In this document: positions 25,722-34,372 of the stretch, piece by piece
How positions within the stretch are numbered: the first letter of the stretch is position 1
Layout: each line of letters opens with the position of its first letter
Origin: JAIVJZ01 sp036386515
GTDB lineage: Bacteria; Acidobacteriota; Blastocatellia; Pyrinomonadales; Pyrinomonadaceae
DNA length: 64,000 nucleotides
Assembly: GCA_036386515.1 (NCBI GenBank)
Contig: DASVVO010000078.1
Coordinates: forward strand, 1 to 64,000
Direction: 5' to 3'
Program-made: the position numbers and the translations under genes
The notes under the pieces: model-generated
What the model was told of the DNA's origin: nothing
The model's database searches: none
What the model saw: the letters and a program-made list of their open reading frames with translations, nothing else

Positions 25722-26101
25722 CAATCCTCCACGATCAACTTGCCGCGCACCATGTTCATGCCGCAGTTGAACGTGAACGCGCCCGCGCGCTCCGGCGTAA
25801 ACCCGATCCGCGTCGTCTTGAAGGCGGGCAGCATGCGGCTGATCTGGAAGTCGCCGAAGACGACCTGCTCAGTGCAAGAGTTGGTTTCGTCGCGGTAGAA
25901 GTCGAGTTCGACGGGCACGCCGCGCTTGACGACGATCACGTCAGGCGTGTAGCCGCCCTTGACCATGATCTGCAAACGCTGCGCGCCCGTCGCCGTTACG
26001 CTCGCCGCCGCGCGCACGCCTTCGCCCGCGAAGAAGTACCAGAGCACGAAGGCGATCGAAGCGACGCCCGCCAGTAAGACGATAATTTCCGACGTGTCCA
26101 T
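25721..26101 (-). CDS. Membrane-anchored cupredoxin-like protein
   Basis: The 126-aa product has one N-terminal membrane segment (about 4-24, IIVLLAGVASIAFVLWYFF) and a cupredoxin fold. Likely copper ligands are the cysteine in NSCTEQVVF and the NCGMNM motif near the C-terminus. These small proteins bind copper at the outer face of the inner membrane and often accompany CopA. Of the possible starts, ATG 26101 has GGGAGA at a proper distance (about 7 nt), while ATG 26107 directly abuts it. It follows copA by 21 bp and so is probably co-transcribed. Confidence 0.85.
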   Translation of the reverse strand: MDTSEIIVLLAGVASIAFVLWYFFAGEGVRAAASVTATGAQRLQIMVKGGYTPDVIVVKRGVPVELDFYRDETNSCTEQVVFGDFQISRMLPAFKTTRIGFTPERAGAFTFNCGMNMVRGKLIVED

Positions 26102-26122
26102 GTTCATTCTCCCAATCAAGTG

Positions 26123-28615
26123 TTACGGATGAAAGCGTCTGAGCCGCAGGCTATTGGCGACGACGGAGACGGACGAGAGCGCCATCGCCGCGCTCGCCAC
26201 GACGGGCGAGAGCAGCCAGCCCGTCAAAGGGTAGAGCGCGCCCGCCGCGAGCGGGATGCCGAGCGTGTTGTAGACGAACGCCCAGAACAAATTCTGCCGG
26301 ATCACTTTGATCGTCCGCCGCGAGAGCGCGATGGCCGTCGCCACCCCGTGCAGGCTGCCGCGAAGCAAAGTGATGTCCGAGGCTTCGATGGCAACGTCCG
26401 CGCCCGTTCCGATGGCGATGCCGGTATCGGCCTGAGCCAGCGCGGGCGCATCGTTGATGCCGTCGCCCACCATCGCCACGCGCTTGCCTTCGGCCTGCAA
26501 CTTTTTCACTTCCGCCGCCTTGCCCTCCGGCAACACTTCGGCCAGCACGCGCCTGATGCCTACTTCGCGCGCCACCGCTTCCGCCGTCGGGCGGCTATCG
26601 CCCGTCAGCATCAACACTTCCAGCCCCAGCTTGTGCAGCGCGGCGACCGCCTCTTTCGAGTCGGCTTTGATCTCGTCCGCGACGGCGACGACGCCCGCCG
26701 CCGCGCCGTCGATGGCGACGTAGACGGCCGTCCGTCCCGCCTCCGCCGACGCGGCCGCGCGCTCGCGCAAATCTCCCAACTCGACGCCGCGCTCCGTCAT
26801 CAACCTGAGATTGCCGAGCAGCACGCGCCGCCCTTCAACTTCAGCCTCGACGCCGTGGCCTGCCCGCGCCTCGAAGGCCATGGCGGGCGCGAGCGCGAGT
26901 CCGCGCTCCGTGGCGCGACGCACAATGGCCTCGCCCACCGGGTGTTCGCTGCCGCGTTCGGCGGAAGCGGCGAGGCGCAACAGTTCGTCTGCGTTGAAAC
27001 CGGCGGCCGGAGACACCTCAGCCACGGCGGGCTGCCCCTTCGTGATCGTGCCCGTCTTGTCGAGCACGATGGTCGTCAGGCGGTGCGCCGTCTCCAGAGC
27101 CTCGCCGCCTTTGACGAGGATGCCGTGTTCCGCCCCGCGCCCCGTGCCGACCATCACGGCGGTCGGCGTGGCGAGTCCGAGCGCGCACGGGCAGGCGATG
27201 ATCAGAACGGACACGAAACTGACGAGCGCGTAACTCAGGCGCGACTCCTGCGGCGCGGCGATGAACCACACGACGAACGCCGCGATCGCCACGCAGATCA
27301 CGATGGGCGTGAAATAACCGCTCACGACATCTGCGAGGCGCGCGATGGGCGCGCGTTGCCCCTGCGCCTGTTCCACCATCCGCACGATCTGTTGCAACAC
27401 CGTCTCGCGCCCGATCTTCGTCGCGCGAAAAGTGAAACTCCCCGTCCCGTTGATGGTCGCGCCAAAGACCTCTGCGCCCGCCGTCTTCTCGACGGGCATA
27501 CTCTCGCCCGTCAACATCGCCTCGTTCACGGCCGACGCGCCCTCCGTGACCACGCCGTCAACCGGAATCCGCTCGCCCGGCCGCACCACCAACACGTCGC
27601 CCACCGCCACCTCCGCGACGGGAACGTCAACTTCCACGCCCCCTGCGCGCACGACGCGCGCCGTGCGCGGCTGGAGTCCCATCAGACGCTTGATCGCGTC
27701 GGAAGTCTTGCCGCGCGCCCGCGCTTCGAGCAGACGCCCGAGCAGGATGAGCGCGATGATCACGCTGGCCGCCTCGAAGTACACGGGCGCGGCGTTCATC
27801 CGGCCGTCGCTCATGCCCGCCATCGTCGCCGCCGCGTGGTCGGCCGAGACGAGTTGCGGCGCGACCGTCACGACGAGCGAATAGATGAAGGCCGCGCCCG
27901 TGCCCGTCGCGATGAGCGTGTTCATGTCGGCCGCGCGATGTTTGAGGGCAGTCCACGCGCCCTGATAGAAAGGCCAACCGCTATAAAAGACGACGGGGAG
28001 GGTCAGCGCGAGTTGCGCCCAATTGATCCACCAGCGGTTGAACACCTCAATGCGCCCGTGCGACATCGCCACGAGGAGCACGGGCGCGGAGAGCGCGGCG
28101 GCGACGACGAAGCGGCGGCGCAGTTGCGTCTGCTCGGCGCGCGCGGCCTCCTGCTCCCTGTCCGCCGCGCCTTCCGCTTCGGCGTCGCTCGCGCCGTAGC
28201 CGATCTCCGCGACCGCCTCGACGAGTTGCGACGGCGCGGTCGCGCGCGGGTCGTACTCCACACGCGCGCGCGCCGTCGCAAAGTTGACGTTCGCGCTCTG
28301 CACGCCCACGGCTTTCGTAAGCCTGCGCTCGATACGACGCGCGCACGCGTTGCAAGTCATGCCCGTGAGCGATAGATCAACGCGCTCGACCCGGCTCGCA
28401 TCGGCGTCGGCATCCATGTCGTGCGCGTGCGCGGCGTGCGGGACGCCGTGCGCCGTGGGCAGTTGCGCGCCGACGGATGCGTCGCCGTTTGCGCTTGCGT
28501 CCGCGCGGATGGATGCGTCGCCGGTCGCACCGACGGATGCGTTGCCGGTCGCGGGTTCTTTGGTGATGGCCGGTTCTTTGCCGGTGGCCGGTTCTTTGGT
28601 GATGGTCGCGTTCAT
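26123..28615 (-). CDS. copA: Copper-translocating P1B-type ATPase
   Basis: The 830-aa pump exports Cu(I) to the periplasm using ATP. Seen in order are a repetitive N-terminal tail (TKEPATGKEPAITKEPATG), a His-containing stretch (HGVPHAAHAHD), one heavy-metal-binding domain with GMTCNAC (C88, C91) and eight membrane segments. CPC is at C475-P476-C477, the phosphorylation motif DKTGT at D519, the HP motif in GSEHPVGEA, and GDGINDAPAL in the P-domain. ATG 28615 is chosen because it overlaps the MerR stop codon (ATGA) and has AGGGGA upstream; the frame runs open to 28846. Translational coupling to the regulator is likely. Confidence 0.95.
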   Translation of the reverse strand: MNATITKEPATGKEPAITKEPATGNASVGATGDASIRADASANGDASVGAQLPTAHGVPHAAHAHDMDADADASRVERVDLSLTGMTCNACARRIERRLTKAVGVQSANVNFATARARVEYDPRATAPSQLVEAVAEIGYGASDAEAEGAADREQEAARAEQTQLRRRFVVAAALSAPVLLVAMSHGRIEVFNRWWINWAQLALTLPVVFYSGWPFYQGAWTALKHRAADMNTLIATGTGAAFIYSLVVTVAPQLVSADHAAATMAGMSDGRMNAAPVYFEAASVIIALILLGRLLEARARGKTSDAIKRLMGLQPRTARVVRAGGVEVDVPVAEVAVGDVLVVRPGERIPVDGVVTEGASAVNEAMLTGESMPVEKTAGAEVFGATINGTGSFTFRATKIGRETVLQQIVRMVEQAQGQRAPIARLADVVSGYFTPIVICVAIAAFVVWFIAAPQESRLSYALVSFVSVLIIACPCALGLATPTAVMVGTGRGAEHGILVKGGEALETAHRLTTIVLDKTGTITKGQPAVAEVSPAAGFNADELLRLAASAERGSEHPVGEAIVRRATERGLALAPAMAFEARAGHGVEAEVEGRRVLLGNLRLMTERGVELGDLRERAAASAEAGRTAVYVAIDGAAAGVVAVADEIKADSKEAVAALHKLGLEVLMLTGDSRPTAEAVAREVGIRRVLAEVLPEGKAAEVKKLQAEGKRVAMVGDGINDAPALAQADTGIAIGTGADVAIEASDITLLRGSLHGVATAIALSRRTIKVIRQNLFWAFVYNTLGIPLAAGALYPLTGWLLSPVVASAAMALSSVSVVANSLRLRRFHP

Positions 28616-29121
28616 TTTCGTTTCCCCTGGTTCGTCTGTTTGCGCGCGGGCGCGTGTGTCGCCGCCGTGGCGGGCGCATGCACGTGGCTGTGCTCGATGA
28701 GGCCGCAGAATTGTCCTTCCTCGATGCCGCGCTCGTCCCAATCCGCGAGCGTGCGCGCCAGTTCGTTGCGGTAGCGGCGCAGTTCGCGCAGGCGTGCGTC
28801 GAGTTCGTCGAGTTTGCGTCGCGCCGCCGCGCGCACCTCCAGGCAAGGGGCTTCGCCCCGCCCGTGCATCTCCAGAATCTCCCCGATCTCGTCCAGCGAG
28901 AAGCCGACGGCCTGCGCGCGTTTGATGAAGGCGAGCCGTTCGAGCACGCTTTCGTTGTAGGCGCGATAGCCGGAGGGCGTGCGCGCGGGGCGACCGAGCA
29001 GGCCGCGCCGCTCGTAAAACCGCAACGCCTCGACGCTGATTCCCGTGGCCTCCGCCACCTCGCCGATGCGCAAGGTGCGCCCCTCAACCTGTCGTCCGAA
29101 TTGTTTCGCAGTTTTCAACAT
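28612..29121 (-). CDS. MerR-family metal-responsive regulator
   Basis: The 169-aa activator has the winged HTH of MerR (LRIGEVAEATGISVEALRFY, then RTPSGYRAYNES), a long dimer helix and cysteines for metal sensing (EAPCLEV, EEGQFCGLIEHSH). The His-containing tail (HSHVHAPATAATHAP) may add metal contacts. The start at ATG 29121 lies about 7 bp after the -10 box, so the mRNA would be leaderless. TTG 29070 with GAGGGG upstream gives the usual MerR N-terminus (MRIGEVA) and is a serious alternative. Its stop overlaps the copA start. Copper or a similar soft metal is the likely signal. Confidence 0.9.
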   Translation of the reverse strand: MLKTAKQFGRQVEGRTLRIGEVAEATGISVEALRFYERRGLLGRPARTPSGYRAYNESVLERLAFIKRAQAVGFSLDEIGEILEMHGRGEAPCLEVRAAARRKLDELDARLRELRRYRNELARTLADWDERGIEEGQFCGLIEHSHVHAPATAATHAPARKQTNQGKRK

Positions 29122-29127
29122 GGAGAC

Positions 29128-29159
29128 ATTGTAAACCCTGTAGTCAGCTACAGAGTCAA
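29128..29159 (-). promoter_or_regulatory. MerR-type promoter with 20-bp spacer and operator dyad
   Basis: On the minus strand, -35 TTGACT (29159-29154) and -10 TACAAT (29133-29128) are separated by 20 bp instead of the usual 17. The spacer holds the dyad ACTCTGTAG-CTGA-CTACAGGGT (29156-29135), one mismatch from perfect symmetry. This is the classic layout in which MerR proteins twist the DNA to activate transcription. It should drive merR-copA and the genes after them. Confidence 0.85.
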
Positions 29160-29287
29160 GCCCTCACGGAAAATATTTTTCGACGGCGCGGCGGGGGCGA
29201 CGATTTGACCGCGCCGCGCCAACAGTGAGACGATGCCGGGACTATTTTTTTTCACGTTAGCCGTGCTTCTAAAGAGGAGGTTGGAGT

Positions 29288-29545
29288 ATGTCAATTGACC
29301 CGGACAAGGTGACGACGCAGGAGGAGACGGGCGAACCCGCCGCGATCGACGAAGTGGAGGGGCGCGTTCAGGCGGAGATGAAGATCGCGGAAGGCCGCGC
29401 CAAAGAAAGTGTCGCGCAAGGCTTGCAGGACGAGGAACTCGAACGCGAAGGGCGCGCGCTGCAAGCGGAAGGCGAACGCGAGTTGGAACACGAACGACAA
29501 CAGCAACAGCAACGCGACGCCTCAGCCCGCGGCGGCGACGAGTGA
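29288..29545 (+). CDS. Small charged CsbD-like protein
   Basis: The 85-aa product begins MSIDPDKVTTQEETGEPAAI. It continues as a charged helix-rich chain with VEGRVQAEMKIAEGRAKESV and a Gln-rich stretch. The pattern (EGR-K-SVAQGLQDEELEREG) resembles the CsbD stress-protein family, but the match is loose. AGGAGG lies about 8 nt before ATG 29288, and a good intrinsic terminator follows, so it is very likely a real single-gene unit. It stands divergent from the merR-copA cluster. A general stress role is only suggested. Confidence 0.65.
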   Translation: MSIDPDKVTTQEETGEPAAIDEVEGRVQAEMKIAEGRAKESVAQGLQDEELEREGRALQAEGERELEHERQQQQQRDASARGGDE

Positions 29546-29599
29546 GCGGCGGAGTTTTCCTCGCGCCGGAAGGTTAACAGGGCGAGAGCCGTCTAAGAC

Positions 29600-29648
29600 C
29601 AAAGGCAGCCGGCACGCGTTAGCACGTGCCCGGCTGCCTTTGCTTTTA
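29600..29648 (+). terminator. Intrinsic terminator after the CsbD-like gene
   Basis: CAAAGGCAGCCGG pairs with CCGGCTGCCTTTG, extended by CACG/CGTG with one bulge, around a short loop. The stem (29600-29642) is followed by CTTTT, as expected for a rho-independent terminator. Confidence 0.8.
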
Positions 29649-29699
29649 AATCTCCGACCTCTTAAAAAGCCCGCGTCGTCTATTTCACGCTCTCAGTCT

Positions 29700-30395
29700 C
29701 TAACGCCCGCCCGCCGCCGCCGCGTTGCCGAGCGACTGGTCGGCGATCTGGCGCACCATCGTCGCCACCTGCGGGCTGTAGCCGACGAACTTCCGGATCA
29801 GGTTTCCGTCCGTCCCGAGCACGTAGGTCTGCGGGATGCTGTAGCGCGGCGCGAGGAAAGCCTCCCACCCTTTCGCGTCAACCCACACCACCTTGTAATT
29901 GATCTTGAACTCCGTGACGAACTCCTTGACGGACGCCGCCGTGTTGCGCTCGTCCTCCGACGTGATGCCGAGCACTTCGACCCCGCGCCCTGCATAGTCT
30001 TCCTGTATCTTGATGAAATCGGGAATCTCGCGGCGGCACGGCCCGCACCACGTCGCCCACAAATTCAGCACCACGACCTTGCCTTTCAGATCGGACAATT
30101 TCAACGTCTGCCCGTCGAGCGTGGTCAGGGCGGAGTTGAGCAGTTCGTCGGGCAGAGGCGTCGGCGTCATTTGCGCGGGCGGCGCGGACTGATCGGCTTG
30201 GCGCGGCGGCGCGCCTGAAGCGGCCGCGGGCGTCGGCGAGGGGATGGCCTTGCTGCCGTCGCGCGTGCTGTCGGTCGGATTACAACTCGAAGATAACGCC
30301 ACGGCCAGCAGCGAGAACACGAGCGCGGCCGACGCGACGCGCCCCCCCGTCCAGATTTTCTTCTCCGGCGCGCGCGCCGGGTGTTCAGAGGTCAT
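29700..30395 (-). CDS. TlpA-family thiol-disulfide protein
   Basis: The 231-aa protein has an N-terminal membrane/lipoprotein-like segment (about 18-38, ending SSSCNP), a Pro/Ala linker and a thioredoxin fold (about 90-220). The redox motif WCGPC lies in NLWATWCGPCRREI. The cis-proline region reads YSIPQTYVLG. It probably reduces disulfides or supports haem/copper-protein assembly in the periplasm. GGAAG lies about 9 nt before ATG 30395, and a 20-bp dyad lies 28 bp upstream. It shares the TlpA fold with 20496-21488 but lacks the Cys-rich front domain. Confidence 0.88.
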   Translation of the reverse strand: MTSEHPARAPEKKIWTGGRVASAALVFSLLAVALSSSCNPTDSTRDGSKAIPSPTPAAASGAPPRQADQSAPPAQMTPTPLPDELLNSALTTLDGQTLKLSDLKGKVVVLNLWATWCGPCRREIPDFIKIQEDYAGRGVEVLGITSEDERNTAASVKEFVTEFKINYKVVWVDAKGWEAFLAPRYSIPQTYVLGTDGNLIRKFVGYSPQVATMVRQIADQSLGNAAAAGGR

Positions 30396-30422
30396 GCGAA
30401 AATAACTTCCTTCGGGCTGACA

Positions 30423-30442
30423 GAATTACCGCTCGGTAATTC
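30423..30442. promoter_or_regulatory. Perfect 8-4-8 dyad before the TlpA gene
   Basis: GAATTACC and GGTAATTC are exact inverted repeats around GCTC. The core TTACCG-CT-CGGTAA looks like operators of TetR/AcrR-family repressors. It lies 28 bp before the ATG, overlapping the likely promoter. No TetR gene is in the window, so the regulator would act from elsewhere. Confidence 0.45.
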
Positions 30443-30468
30443 ATAGACTAAAGCATGGGGAAAGATTT

Positions 30469-30603
30469 GTCAGTTATCCGTGGTCAGTTATCCGTGGTCA
30501 ATTGTCAGTTGTCCGTGGTCAGTGGTCAGTTGTTTCGTGATTCATGCGTGAGCCGCTATTGATTCAACTTAACAACTGACTACTGACAACTGACTACTGA
30601 CAG
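30469..30603. repeat. CAGTTGTC/CCGTGGT tandem-repeat hairpin
   Basis: The left half repeats units like GTCAGTTATCCGTG and GTCAGTTGTCCGTG. The right half repeats CAACTGACTACTGA, partly the reverse complement. The element fills the gap between the TlpA promoter and the leuS stop codon (leuS runs on the same strand), and may act as its terminator. Confidence 0.6.
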
Positions 30604-30606
30604 CTT

Positions 30607-33174
30607 TTAACGAACGACGATGTTGACGAGCCGTTGCGGGACGATGATCACTTTGACCACCTGGCGGCCTTCCATGTGCGCGCGCACTTTTTCATCGGCG
30701 AGCGCGGCGGCGCGCAGTTCGTCCTCGGAGGTTTCGGGCGTGGCCTGAATGCGCCCGCGCAGTTTGCCGTTGATCTGCACGGGGATTTCCAGAGCCTCTT
30801 TGCGCGCCAGTTCGGCGTCGGCCACAGGCCAGCGCGCGCCGCTCCCCAGCAGGCCGCCCGCATGCCCCAGAGATTCCCACAACTCCTCCGCGACGTGCGG
30901 CGTGAAGGGCGCGAGCATCAAGATCAACGCCTCCAACGCCTCGCGCACGGCGAATTTGTCGGCCTCCGTCGCCGACTCCGGCCGCACGTCGAAGTCGCCG
31001 AGCGCGTTCATCAGTTCCATCAAGGCGGCGATGCTCGTGTTGAAATGCAACTCGGCGAAGTCCTGCGTAATGCGCGCGATGGTCTGGTGCGTCTTGCGGC
31101 GCAGAACGCGCGCGGCCTCCGAGAACTCTCCCGCGTCCGGCGCAACCTTCGGCGCGTCCGTCAAGCTATCGCGCCAACGCCAGATGAAGTTATAGACGCG
31201 GCGCAGGAAACGCACCGCGCCCTCTATCCCTGTCTCCAACCAGCGCAACTCGTTTTCCGGCGGCGCGGCGAACATGATGAATAGGCGCACGGCGTCCGCG
31301 CCGTAAGCCTCGATCATCTCGTCGGGGTCGATGCCGTTGCCCAGAGACTTCGACATCGCCTTCCACTCGCCCGTGCCCTCGACGACGTTCGTGACCATCC
31401 CCTGCGTCAACAAATTCCGCACCGGCTCGTCGAAAGTGACGAGGCCGATGTCGCGCATCATCTTCGTCCAGAAGCGCGCGTAGAGCAGGTGCATCACGGC
31501 GTGCTCGATGCCGCCGATGTAGTGATCGACCGGAGTCCAGTAGGCGACCCGCGCTGTGTCGAACGGCGCGGCGTCGTTGTGCGGGTCGCAGTAGCGGAAG
31601 AAGTACCAGGAGGAATCGACGAAGGTATCCATCGTATCCGTCTCGCGCCGCGCCGCCCGCCCGCACTTCGGGCACGACGTGTTGACGAACTCCGCCACGT
31701 TCGCCAGCGGCGACTTGCCCGCCCCCGCAAACTCCGCGCGCTCCGGCAACAGCACCGGTAAGTCGGCCTCCGGCACGGGCACGATGCCGCAATCGTCGCA
31801 ATAGACGACGGGTATGGGCGCGCCCCAGAAGCGTTGGCGCGAGATGCCCCAATCGCGCAGGCGATACGTCACCGCGCCGCCCCCGAAACCTCTCTCGTCG
31901 GCAAAGGCGGCCATCTCGCGCATCGCGTCGTGCGACAGTTTGCCGCCCCACTCGGCCGAGTTCACGAGCAGGCCGTAGTCCGTGAAGGCGTGCGGCATCG
32001 CGGCGGATTGATCCAGCCCCGCCGCATCCGTGTGCGGGATCGACTCCTGCTCGTGCGAGACGCGTTCGATGACGCGCCGGACGGGCAGAGAGTATTTCTG
32101 CGCAAACTCGAAATCGCGCGCGTCGTGCGCCGGGACGGCCATCACCGCGCCCGCGCCGTATTCGATCAAGACGTAGTTCGCCACCCACACGGGCATCTGC
32201 TCGCCGCTGAAAGGATTGACGGCGAACAGCCCCGTGTTCACTCCCTCCTTCTCTTCCTCTTCGCCCGGCGCGCTCGCGGCGCGGCTCGCGCGCTCCGCCT
32301 TCACGCGCGCGACGAAGGCCATCACGCTCGCTTTCAAAGGCGACTCTTCCAGTTCGTTCAACAACGGATGCTCCGCGGCGACGACGATGGCCGTCGCGCC
32401 GTAGATGGTGTCGATGCGCGTGGTGAAAACGCGCACTTTCGTCTCGCTCTCCTTGATCTGAAAATCTACGTACGCGCCCTCGCTGCGCCCGATCCAGTTG
32501 CGCTGCATCGTCAGCACGCGCTCCGGCCAGCCCGCTTCGATCTGGCTCATGTCGGCGAGCAGCGACTCGGCGTACTGCGTGGTGCGGATGAACCACTGTT
32601 CCAAATCGCGCTTCTCGAGCGGGGTGCCGCAACGCCAGCACACGCCGCCCGACGATTGTTCGTTCGACAAGACGGTCTCTTCCTTCGGGCACCAGTTGAT
32701 CGGCGACGTGCGCCGGTAGATCAAACCGCGCTCCAACATCTTCAGGAAGAACCACTGATCCCACTTGTAATAGTCAGGCCGGTGCGCCGCCGTCTCGCGT
32801 CGCCAGTCGAAGCTGATGCCGAGACGTTTGAACTGCCCGCGCATGTGCGCGATGTTGTCTTCCGTCCACTCGCGCGGCTGGACGCCCCGTTTGATGGCGG
32901 CCTGTTCGGCGGGCTGCCCGAAGCTATCCCAGCCGATCGGGTGCAGCACGTTGAAGCCTTGCAGACGCTTGTGCCAGGCCAGCGCGTCGCCGATGGAATA
33001 GTTGCGCACGTGCCCCATGTGCAGAAAGCCCGACGGGTAAGGCAGCATCTCCAAACAAAAAAACTTCGGCCGCGCATCCGCGTCGTCGCCGGGTTCAACC
33101 TCGAAGGCTCCCGTCTCCGCCCATATGCGCTGCCACTTCTCTTCGATCTTTTCCGGGAAATATTTTTCGTCCAT
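30607..33174 (-). CDS. leuS: Leucyl-tRNA synthetase
   Basis: The 855-aa class I enzyme charges tRNA-Leu. The HIGH motif is HMGH at residues 52-55 (PSGFLHMGHVRNYS) and the KMSKS motif reads KAMSKSLGN. The CP1 editing domain includes the metal- or zinc-ribbon-like segments INWCPKEETVL and VCWRCGTPLEKR. The C-terminal anticodon and tRNA-binding regions are complete. Length is normal for bacterial LeuRS. The gene stands alone; the FRG gene upstream is on the same strand but 294 bp away. It is fully recognisable, with no damage. Confidence 0.98.
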   Translation of the reverse strand: MDEKYFPEKIEEKWQRIWAETGAFEVEPGDDADARPKFFCLEMLPYPSGFLHMGHVRNYSIGDALAWHKRLQGFNVLHPIGWDSFGQPAEQAAIKRGVQPREWTEDNIAHMRGQFKRLGISFDWRRETAAHRPDYYKWDQWFFLKMLERGLIYRRTSPINWCPKEETVLSNEQSSGGVCWRCGTPLEKRDLEQWFIRTTQYAESLLADMSQIEAGWPERVLTMQRNWIGRSEGAYVDFQIKESETKVRVFTTRIDTIYGATAIVVAAEHPLLNELEESPLKASVMAFVARVKAERASRAASAPGEEEEKEGVNTGLFAVNPFSGEQMPVWVANYVLIEYGAGAVMAVPAHDARDFEFAQKYSLPVRRVIERVSHEQESIPHTDAAGLDQSAAMPHAFTDYGLLVNSAEWGGKLSHDAMREMAAFADERGFGGGAVTYRLRDWGISRQRFWGAPIPVVYCDDCGIVPVPEADLPVLLPERAEFAGAGKSPLANVAEFVNTSCPKCGRAARRETDTMDTFVDSSWYFFRYCDPHNDAAPFDTARVAYWTPVDHYIGGIEHAVMHLLYARFWTKMMRDIGLVTFDEPVRNLLTQGMVTNVVEGTGEWKAMSKSLGNGIDPDEMIEAYGADAVRLFIMFAAPPENELRWLETGIEGAVRFLRRVYNFIWRWRDSLTDAPKVAPDAGEFSEAARVLRRKTHQTIARITQDFAELHFNTSIAALMELMNALGDFDVRPESATEADKFAVREALEALILMLAPFTPHVAEELWESLGHAGGLLGSGARWPVADAELARKEALEIPVQINGKLRGRIQATPETSEDELRAAALADEKVRAHMEGRQVVKVIIVPQRLVNIVVR

Positions 33175-33468
33175 AAGTCACACTCTTCCTTACTTACATA
33201 ACCCCACAACGCCGGACGTGCCGAAGCCTCTTTAGCTTCCGCTCCCCACTACCGGCTGATTCATTGTTGATTGGTCGCTCTGGTGAAGTGTCGCCGCGTC
33301 GAACATTACCGCGCACAAAATCAGGCGCGGCCGCCGAGCGGCACTGTAAGAAGGAGTTTGGTTGGTTTAACGAAACTGATCATAACAATCCTGCTAACTT
33401 TCGTTGCGCAAACTGCCGCCATGTTAGCGCAACAGGCCGCCACTTGTCGAACGCGATGTGTGTCATCT
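33175..33468. other. Gap of mixed composition between leuS and the FRG gene
   Basis: The part near leuS is GC-rich like the host. From about 33350 on it becomes AT-richer, like the FRG gene. A short open frame (33271-33477, plus strand, with a hydrophobic patch) has AAGGAG inside it rather than before it and no family likeness, so I do not call it a gene. It may be a boundary of inserted DNA. Confidence 0.35.
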
Positions 33469-34323
33469 TTATTTTAGATGCTCTTCAAATCTGCGCCTTA
33501 AGTACTGACATAAGCCGCTCAATTCGGGGTAGACTGTGTACTCATTCACACCAGCCATCTCAAGATAATTTTCGGCGTCGTTGAGCGAGGCGCGTGTCAG
33601 CGTGAAGGGCTGTACCAGAAGATGTTGCGGCATGAACTTCTGTCCCGTCGCGTCACGCGCGGGGCTGTTCTCTAACATACTCTGATACCAATCTTCAAGA
33701 GGCTCTCGACTGCCATGGAGAGTGAACCCGCCTTTCTGAGCGGAGATGCGTGGGTTCTGTCTCTGCGGGTAGATAGCCACCGCGCTGTAGGGGAAAGCCT
33801 TGTCTCTAGCTTCGTCTTCGTCTTCGGGCTGATCAGCCCAAAAGTAGGTGTAATAATCGTGCTTAAAATCGGCGTCCACGTCTAGAATTTCGTCACGCTT
33901 GTATGTCCCGCTGTTTAGCCAATACTGGTCAAGGAACCAGAGCACACCGTTCTCGCTGTCATTCTTTGCTAATTCCCTGACTGCGAAGAAGAGTGCGACT
34001 GAGAAGTTTTCCGTCCAATCAAGGAGCCTCGTCGGCAATCCGTAATGCTGCATCGAGAAAGCAACGTTCCAAGAGCTTAAATTGTTTTCGAGAAGCATTC
34101 CCGCGCCCGAAACATACTCATAATAGAGGCTCTGCTCGATGTAACGCCCACCATCTTTGGCGCACGTTGCACAATCGCAATTAGCCCTTAAGGCACTCGG
34201 CAAGAGCTTCCAGCGGTTGTCGCCGTGCCCTCTGAAGAACGGGACAGCAGTTTTGCCCCAAACTCTTTTAAACTCCCTCACCCGGCTGCTGACGGTGCTA
34301 TAAAACTGTTCCCATTCGCTCAT
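33469..34323 (-). CDS. FRG-domain protein, probable acquired gene
   Basis: The 284-aa protein carries the FRG domain, named for the conserved motif seen here as FFRGHGDNRWKLLPSALR (about 29-46). The second block MQHYGLPTRLLDWTENFSVA (about 91-110) and later FWADQPEDEDEA fit the family. FRG proteins are of unknown biochemical function and often sit in defence islands or beside mobile genes. Its base composition is visibly more AT-rich than leuS and endonuclease IV on either side, which suggests transfer. No partner gene accompanies it. The C-terminus is basic-acidic (YLRRRFEEHLK). A role in phage defence is a guess from family context. Confidence 0.8.
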   Translation of the reverse strand: MSEWEQFYSTVSSRVREFKRVWGKTAVPFFRGHGDNRWKLLPSALRANCDCATCAKDGGRYIEQSLYYEYVSGAGMLLENNLSSWNVAFSMQHYGLPTRLLDWTENFSVALFFAVRELAKNDSENGVLWFLDQYWLNSGTYKRDEILDVDADFKHDYYTYFWADQPEDEDEARDKAFPYSAVAIYPQRQNPRISAQKGGFTLHGSREPLEDWYQSMLENSPARDATGQKFMPQHLLVQPFTLTRASLNDAENYLEMAGVNEYTVYPELSGLCQYLRRRFEEHLK

Positions 34324-34372
34324 CGTAGTCTAGACCAAAGTTAACCTGTTTAACTCGCTCTTGTTAGATGTG

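Noticed and set aside
26120..28375. 751-codon plus-strand open frame opposite copA
   Set aside because: Composition is typical of the antisense of a GC-rich gene, and copA on the other strand has every family motif.
33271..33477. Small plus-strand open frame with a hydrophobic patch
   Set aside because: No ribosome site in front of the start and no family likeness; it crosses a change in base composition.
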